DNA from: an uncultured bacterium
GTDB lineage: Bacteria > Bacteroidota > Ignavibacteria > Kapaibacteriales > UBA4661
Direction of reading: 5' to 3'
Assembly: GCA_937899715.1 (NCBI GenBank)
Contig: CALCNX010000031.1
Span: forward strand, 1-64,000
DNA: 64,000 nt
A program made the position numbers and the translations under genes. Below the pieces are notes generated by a model, which was not told the DNA's origin, made no database searches, and saw nothing but the letters and a program-made list of their open reading frames with translations. Shown here piece by piece: positions 60,001-64,000 of this stretch; position 1 is the first letter of the stretch; each line of letters begins with the position of its first letter.

Positions 60001-63000
60001 TCTGTGTGGGCGAAAGCACGACGAAAGACTGCACAGGCAAACCGCCGATAAATACATCTTGAATGCTGCCTCGCAGCCCCACACCAAAATTCTGCCCTGA
60101 AATAATCAAGGTCGTGAGAGTCCCGCCGATACTCGGCGAAAAGCCCGTCAGCACTGGTGCATCAATGGCACGAATGATAAGCGGCAATGCAGCTTGGGCG
60201 GTTTTCGTGCCCGACGGGAAGACCGCCTCCGCCGTGATGGTTGCTTCCGTCGAAGCCATAGCGGGCGGAATCAAACCCACAGGCGCGTTGAAGGTGATTG
60301 TACTTGTGGCATTATTGGCGGTTTGAATTTGCGCGGCGGCAGGAACGGACGCAAAAGCGCTTCGGAGTCGCACCAAAGCGTTTTCCGGCACATTCAGTCC
60401 TGTTACCGTTACCGATTGCCCTTCTATGGCACTCTGCGGCGCAAAGCCCGTCAGCGTCATTACAGGTTCGGGTGGCTGCCGGAGCGTTAGCGGACGCGAA
60501 TAAACCGCCGTACCGCTCCGCGTCGTTACGCTGACGGTGGCGGAACTGGTTGGCGATGCGGCGCTAAAAGGCGGTGCAATGGCGCTAATGCTCGTGGGAG
60601 AATTGACAGTAAACGTCGTAGGAATGCCGCCAATACTAACGGTTTGGACGTTGACGTAATTTGTACCGACAAGCGCAATTACATCTCCCACTTGCGGCTC
60701 ATTCGGCAGAGCGCTTGCAATAGTGGGCGGTGGGATAATCACAATTGCCGTCGAGGATAAAACCGTACCTGCGGGCGTGGTGATTTGCAGCGTACCATTA
60801 GCACTTTGTGGTGCAACAAGGGTCATTTGCGTTGGCGAATTGACGGTTGCTTGCACGGGAATGCTACCGATACTCACTTGCGTCTGTCCTTGTACAAAAT
60901 TTGTTCCCAGCACCGTAAAGAGTGCTCCGGGCAACGGCTGCGTGGTGGAAATGCTCGTCAACGTGGGCGACGCATAGATCGTCAACGGCTGCTGCCACGA
61001 GACCGTGCCACCGCTGGCGATAATGTTCAAAACCCCCGTAGTTGCTTGCGCAAAGACAACGCGCAGCTCCGTAAGTGATGCTGCCGTTATACTTGAAGCT
61101 AGTTGTGTACCAATACTCACAAATGGCGTGGGGTGATACTCCGAGCCGCGAATGGTAATGGTTTGCCCGACCGCATTCAGGCTCGGCGTGATAGAGGTAA
61201 TCGTTGGCTGCCCCGTCCACGTGAAGGGCAAAGGCGCAGCAACCGTTCCAAGCGGGCTTTGGACTTGCACTGCGCCGCTTGCACCGCTATTGCCCACAAC
61301 AGCCGTTATTTGCGTTGGCGAAACGACGGTGAAACTTGCTGCCGGAACGCCACCAAAACTCACGCCTGTTACGCTCGAAAGAAATGCTCCTTCAAGCGTA
61401 ACAACTTGCCCCGGACGCGCTACACGCGGCGTGAACCGTATCACGGAATGCACTGCGCCGCCCAAAGCAAAGTACGTGCCGCTTGCAGAGGCTGTTGCCG
61501 CTTGCGGCAAAGAAGAACGCACGGGCGAAACGTCGTCCGCACCGATGTCTCCGTAGCCGCCTGCTTGCGCGGCAGCAGTCGCTATGCGCAAGCCCGCAGG
61601 AATGGGACTTTGCGCCGAACCAACTTGAAATGTTGCGGCCAGAAAATCGCCCAAAAGCGTTTGTGCAAGCCAGTTATATGCGGCTCCACTTGTGAGCGGT
61701 GGTGTCCACGTGCCAGCTCCGCTTGGGAACGACTGCCCCAGAACGGTCGGCTGCACGGCTCCAGTGCGAACATTCGCCAATGTGAACGGACGATAGATGC
61801 TATCACCCACAGGAAATACATAACTTTGCCCGTCAGCACTGACGCTTGCTTGCATCGTGCGGCGCAGCGCACCACTAATGTAGCTCGTAGAACTACCACC
61901 CGAAAGTGATGAGGGAGCAGCATTAGAAAGCGTGAGCGCATTCGGCGCAGCGACCGTCAATATACCGTTTTGCAGCGTCAGTGCGTTCAACACATCCAGC
62001 GTTCCCGATAGCGCCGGAACAGGCGTTTGCGCATAATTTAGCGCGAGTGCGTTCAGCGAACCAAAACCACTTTCAAAGGCAAGACCGCCACTGACCACAC
62101 CATTTAGCGTGAGCGCCGAAAGCGTTGCCCCTCTGAACGCACCGCCGCCGCTTGTTGTCAAGCCGTTCAGCGTAAGATTTCGGTTGTTTAGTGCTATTTT
62201 TCCGGCGGAGCTTAGTTGCAGAACTGCTTGCAGGGTTTTATTGCTATTCAGGCTTACAACGCTTGCGTTCGACACCGAAACAGGGACAGGCATGGTAGCG
62301 GGAAGTATAAAATCACTCGTCGTAAAGGTACCGCCACCCGTAAAACTCAGCATGGAAGCGCCCGTGTAATTGATAGCCGAACCACTGCCGATAAACGCTC
62401 CCGTGCCGTTCCCACCGCCGCCATTCGGACCAACCATCGTCAAAAAGGCATTGTTGACGGAAACAAGCGACGTGGGCGAGTAGGAAATCTGCCCGTTATT
62501 CCAGAATTCAGCACCGTCGCTCACGGTGAGCGGTGTACCCATATTGAGTATGAGCGAAGAATTGAGTGAGCTGTACAGAGTAGTACGACCTTGAATCACG
62601 ACTTCAGAAACACTTGCAGCGCTCTGCACCGTGGATTCACCCTTACTAAGCGCAAGGAGTCCTCCCCCCCCAACCGTAATGGTGCTGTTCAGCCGCCGCG
62701 TTCCGGCACTTGCTCTTACATACAGCGCTTTCATTTGCATAATGCTTGATTTTCCGCCTTGCTGCTTAAAATTCATGTCGCGCTCCGCACCGGGACTGGC
62801 GCTTGTAAATTCATATCGCGCTTGTGAGCCGTAACTTGCAAAAGCCGTCTGAACTGCACCACCACTCACACTTGCGCCATTGATGCCGTCATCGCGGGTG
62901 GTGGCGAGCAAGGCATCATTTTCCAAGGAGAAGAAGCCATCGCCAATCACTGCACTATTTTGGGTTTGCAAGGTGCCGTAAATTCTACATTGGGAACCAC

Positions 63001-64000
63001 TTGCGATATTCAACGTGATATTCGTCGCCGGAGTGCCCAAATCCAGCCTTCCGTCACTTTCAACAATCACTCCATACGGCATTGCCGTCGTAGTGAGCCA
63101 GTTGTTCGGGTTGGATGCGGAAAATGTGACGGTCGCACCGTTTCTGATGGTCAACTGAGAAACTGTCTCATGAGGAATATTTGTAGGAGTATGTGTACCA
63201 ACATCGAAGATGAGTTCATCGGTCACGGCGGGATTATTGCGCGGCGGCGACCAGCTGGACGGCGTTTGCCAGTTTGCTCCGGGAACGCCTGCCCAGACGT
63301 AGGGCGGCGTGGGAGGACTTGTGAGTGCAAAATAGTACGGACTTGGGTTACCGATGCCCGAAACAATACTCAACGTCTGCGCAGACACACCGGGTACAAC
63401 CGGAGAACTCGCCAATGCTATGTATCCGGAAAGTGGCAGAGGCGAGACAAAATTAACCGCAACACTGCTGCCCGCTTGCACAAGAAAAGATTCCAGCAAA
63501 ACTAGCCCTTCTAAAACAGGAGAAAAGCCACCGGACTGACTCACGGTAAGATACTGCGAAGAAATAACAGGAGCAGATGGCGCAACGTTTGTGGCTGTAA
63601 TATCAAGGTCAATCGGATTACTAACGTTTGGGTTAATAAGCGTGAAGGGAAAATAGCCCGAAGCAGTACCAACAGGAAATTTATAAGCATTCGGTGTTAG
63701 ACCTGACGGCATTGCGCGGCGCAGAGAACCTGAGCCGGAGGCAGTGAAAACGTAGGAATTGCTATTGCCGCCCGTTACGGCTGTGGGCGATATATTTTGC
63801 ACATAGAGAATCACGTTATAGAGTGAACAATCTATATTTCCAGCAATCAAATTGAGAGTATTCGCGATATTCAATGGCGAGGCGGATACCAGACTTAATG
63901 TTGCTCCGGCGCGATTCATCGTTAGGTTTTGCAGATTGTAATCTATGTTAAAACCCATTGCCCCGACAATAGCTCCTGAGCCGCCAATAGTGATGCTAGA
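57020..64000 (-). CDS. giant T9SS-exported modular surface protein (5' end outside window)
   Basis: At least 2,327 codons. The frame is open to the right edge, so the ATG at 63958 is only an internal methionine. Order, N to C: beta-rich modules with GSLRRAMPSG...FPVG and GALRRTM...FPVG (~63700 and ~61860); six IPT/TIG domains (~61445-59940); a plant-type LRR domain with about eight repeats (~59880-59010; LRVLNLSGNRLQGALP); an Ig-like domain (~58990-58720; SGAYQCVI); Fn3-like (~58690-58390); a choice-of-anchor D-like domain (~58370-57950); an unassigned domain; and a T9SS type A sorting domain (APNPSADVLEVAY...LPSGTYLLRM) ending at 57020. Likely a surface adhesin; ligand unknown. Confidence 0.92.
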   Translation of the reverse strand, partial: SSITIGGSGAIVGAMGFNIDYNLQNLTMNRAGATLSLVSASPLNIANTLNLIAGNIDCSLYNVILYVQNISPTAVTGGNSNSYVFTASGSGSLRRAMPSGLTPNAYKFPVGTASGYFPFTLINPNVSNPIDLDITATNVAPSAPVISSQYLTVSQSGGFSPVLEGLVLLESFLVQAGSSVAVNFVSPLPLSGYIALASSPVVPGVSAQTLSIVSGIGNPSPYYFALTSPPTPPYVWAGVPGANWQTPSSWSPPRNNPAVTDELIFDVGTHTPTNIPHETVSQLTIRNGATVTFSASNPNNWLTTTAMPYGVIVESDGRLDLGTPATNITLNIASGSQCRIYGTLQTQNSAVIGDGFFSLENDALLATTRDDGINGASVSGGAVQTAFASYGSQARYEFTSASPGAERDMNFKQQGGKSSIMQMKALYVRASAGTRRLNSTITVGGGGLLALSKGESTVQSAASVSEVVIQGRTTLYSSLNSSLILNMGTPLTVSDGAEFWNNGQISYSPTSLVSVNNAFLTMVGPNGGGGNGTGAFIGSGSAINYTGASMLSFTGGGTFTTSDFILPATMPVPVSVSNASVVSLNSNKTLQAVLQLSSAGKIALNNRNLTLNGLTTSGGGAFRGATLSALTLNGVVSGGLAFESGFGSLNALALNYAQTPVPALSGTLDVLNALTLQNGILTVAAPNALTLSNAAPSSLSGGSSTSYISGALRRTMQASVSADGQSYVFPVGDSIYRPFTLANVRTGAVQPTVLGQSFPSGAGTWTPPLTSGAAYNWLAQTLLGDFLAATFQVGSAQSPIPAGLRIATAAAQAGGYGDIGADDVSPVRSSLPQAATASASGTYFALGGAVHSVIRFTPRVARPGQVVTLEGAFLSSVTGVSFGGVPAASFTVVSPTQITAVVGNSGASGAVQVQSPLGTVAAPLPFTWTGQPTITSITPSLNAVGQTITIRGSEYHPTPFVSIGTQLASSITAASLTELRVVFAQATTGVLNIIASGGTVSWQQPLTIYASPTLTSISTTQPLPGALFTVLGTNFVQGQTQVSIGSIPVQATVNSPTQMTLVAPQSANGTLQITTPAGTVLSSTAIVIIPPPTIASALPNEPQVGDVIALVGTNYVNVQTVSIGGIPTTFTVNSPTSISAIAPPFSAASPTSSATVSVTTRSGTAVYSRPLTLRQPPEPVMTLTGFAPQSAIEGQSVTVTGLNVPENALVRLRSAFASVPAAAQIQTANNATSTITFNAPVGLIPPAMASTEATITAEAVFPSGTKTAQAALPLIIRAIDAPVLTGFSPSIGGTLTTLIISGQNFGVGLRGSIQDVFIGGLPVQSFVVLSPTQIRVIVGQVASGSLTIQTGSGVLTTSASFTFNPLLDAEPVAPSDSLALNALYAATNGALWTTSTNWTNGYPVALRFGVKVERGRVVALTLPANNLDSTVPWTALTNLTALRVLNLSGNRLQGALPQNICSMVSLKTLNLSGNRFEGGVEALCCLPTGLESLNISNNQLFGFLPECLGGVGNLQAFDASGNRFIGGFPVFLVQLPQLQTLNLRGNRLSGILPPSLGVAALTAAKAKNSALTAVEGLQRLDISSNDFSGNVPVEVGNLTGLRELYMNGNRFTGAVPESFTKLLRLETLNLAGNSFDALPDLANPIPRLALNVSGNRLPFADLERLAILQNFTYAPQAITPPRLADTIAVIDAEFTLPAALPGANNRYQWRKNGALAQTISANDALRFVAFAALDSGAYQCVITNTKLPLLTVSTASIHVQAVLPTSVPDSVALISPTRAEADVPTLPLFVWRSVDGAGQYRVELSANANFSTVLTTLTAAQTASALASGRMELDSRGLNGFPLQNETRYFWRVRAENALGAGRWASGDFTTAANNTLGAMRLDFGKVPRGDIAFGVLTLRNLSSAPIRLSGDITTSNPAFVCESLNNAEIPAESSLQVRVRFVPTVLETISAALTVRFTTQGSTVEQTQTITNRLTGRGGALKLIPPSIDTSVIGTTKLLAVQVVNVGDRLAELVRVDLRRGIREYTFRADLSGKTLVGVGDTIAVALRFVAERTGAAQAQEVSCQATTDTATTALVQYGRTKQPTDVVARLGLRAVPESAPPGSEVMLEIYLTGMMEGELDKLFRSSQPHFTAKLGFNPNVLALGSNPFVRPIRNSVPQNTYQRFAAPTTYWNGQNGRDSVLLRIPCRAVAGNTDTTTLVLEELQWGDGTLQVADVVVGGFRAKTSQAGGKRFISSATAALVLVRVAPNPSADVLEVAYTLGGEAWTDISLLDMRGNTVQIFAKGIKQAGEQSLQASVKHLPSGTYLLRMESCGEVVMQRVEVVR
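59010..59880 (-). repeat. leucine-rich repeats in the right-hand giant protein
   Basis: About eight repeats of the plant-type consensus L-x-x-L-x-L-S-x-N-x-L-x-G-x-x-P, for example LKTLNLSGNRFEGG, LESLNISNNQLFGFLP and LQTLNLRGNRLSGILP. They are introduced by the usual bacterial cap DSLALNALYAATNGALW. One spacer of ~15 residues (VAALTAAKAKNSALT) interrupts the array. Confidence 0.9.

Overview
This window is a 64-kb chromosomal segment of roughly 45-50% GC from a bacterium that very probably belongs to the Bacteroidota/Chlorobiota (FCB) group, perhaps an Ignavibacteria- or Kapabacteria-like lineage. The evidence is four-fold. Several large secreted proteins end in type IX secretion (T9SS) type A sorting domains. 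There are giant multi-domain surface proteins. There is an AraC regulator with a membrane-embedded N-terminus. Shine-Dalgarno sequences are generally weak. The lineage is an inference; no rRNA or tRNA gene was seen.

Layout. (1) 1-14458, minus strand: the first ~4,819 codons of a giant secreted protein whose 3' end lies outside the window. It carries six SbsA/Big_5-like Ig domains, each followed by exactly seven FG-GAP/VCBS repeats (42 repeats, so six predicted seven-bladed propellers), plus a LamG-like domain and four repeat-rich adhesin modules. (2) 14.5-15.6 kb, minus: an orphan HicB-like protein and a small lipase. (3) 15.7-22.8 kb, plus: a CorA-amidase-TraB/GumN cluster, an unrecognised membrane protein and a sugar-epimerase-like NAD(P) enzyme. 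(4) 22.9-29.1 kb, plus: a complete CzcCBA-type heavy-metal RND efflux operon closing with a small PII-like gene. (5) 29.4-36.6 kb: two secreted S41-type proteases, a TipAL-like MerR regulator with its own 19-bp-spacer promoter, and a secreted amidohydrolase.

(6) 36.7-46.7 kb, minus: an accessory region around metH. Three markedly AT-rich genes lie downstream of metH: a PHP/SMC-like ATPase resembling TrlF, an AlbA_2/HATPase protein and a DUF5677-like protein. Two of them are bracketed by two ~130-bp copies of the metH 3' end, a sign of step-wise cargo insertion at that gene end. Upstream of metH, overlapping genes encode a PemK/MazF-like toxin, its antitoxin, a DUF559 endonuclease and a pRiA4b ORF-3-like protein. 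MetH itself stops after the B12 domain and lacks the reactivation domain. (7) 46.8-56.6 kb, minus: a CbpA-type DnaJ, a T9SS-exported sugar-dehydrogenase-like propeller, an ABC exporter, a Uma2-family protein, a MOSC protein, a lipoprotein, a decayed IS5-type transposase and a membrane AraC regulator. (8) 57020-64000, minus: the C-terminal ~2,327 codons of a second giant T9SS protein (IPT/TIG domains, leucine-rich repeats, Ig and Fn3 domains) whose 5' end lies outside the window.

Two themes stand out: a heavy investment in very large exported modular proteins, and a gene-end insertion hotspot at metH loaded with defence- or stress-like genes. Domain calls come from reading motifs; no database search was possible.
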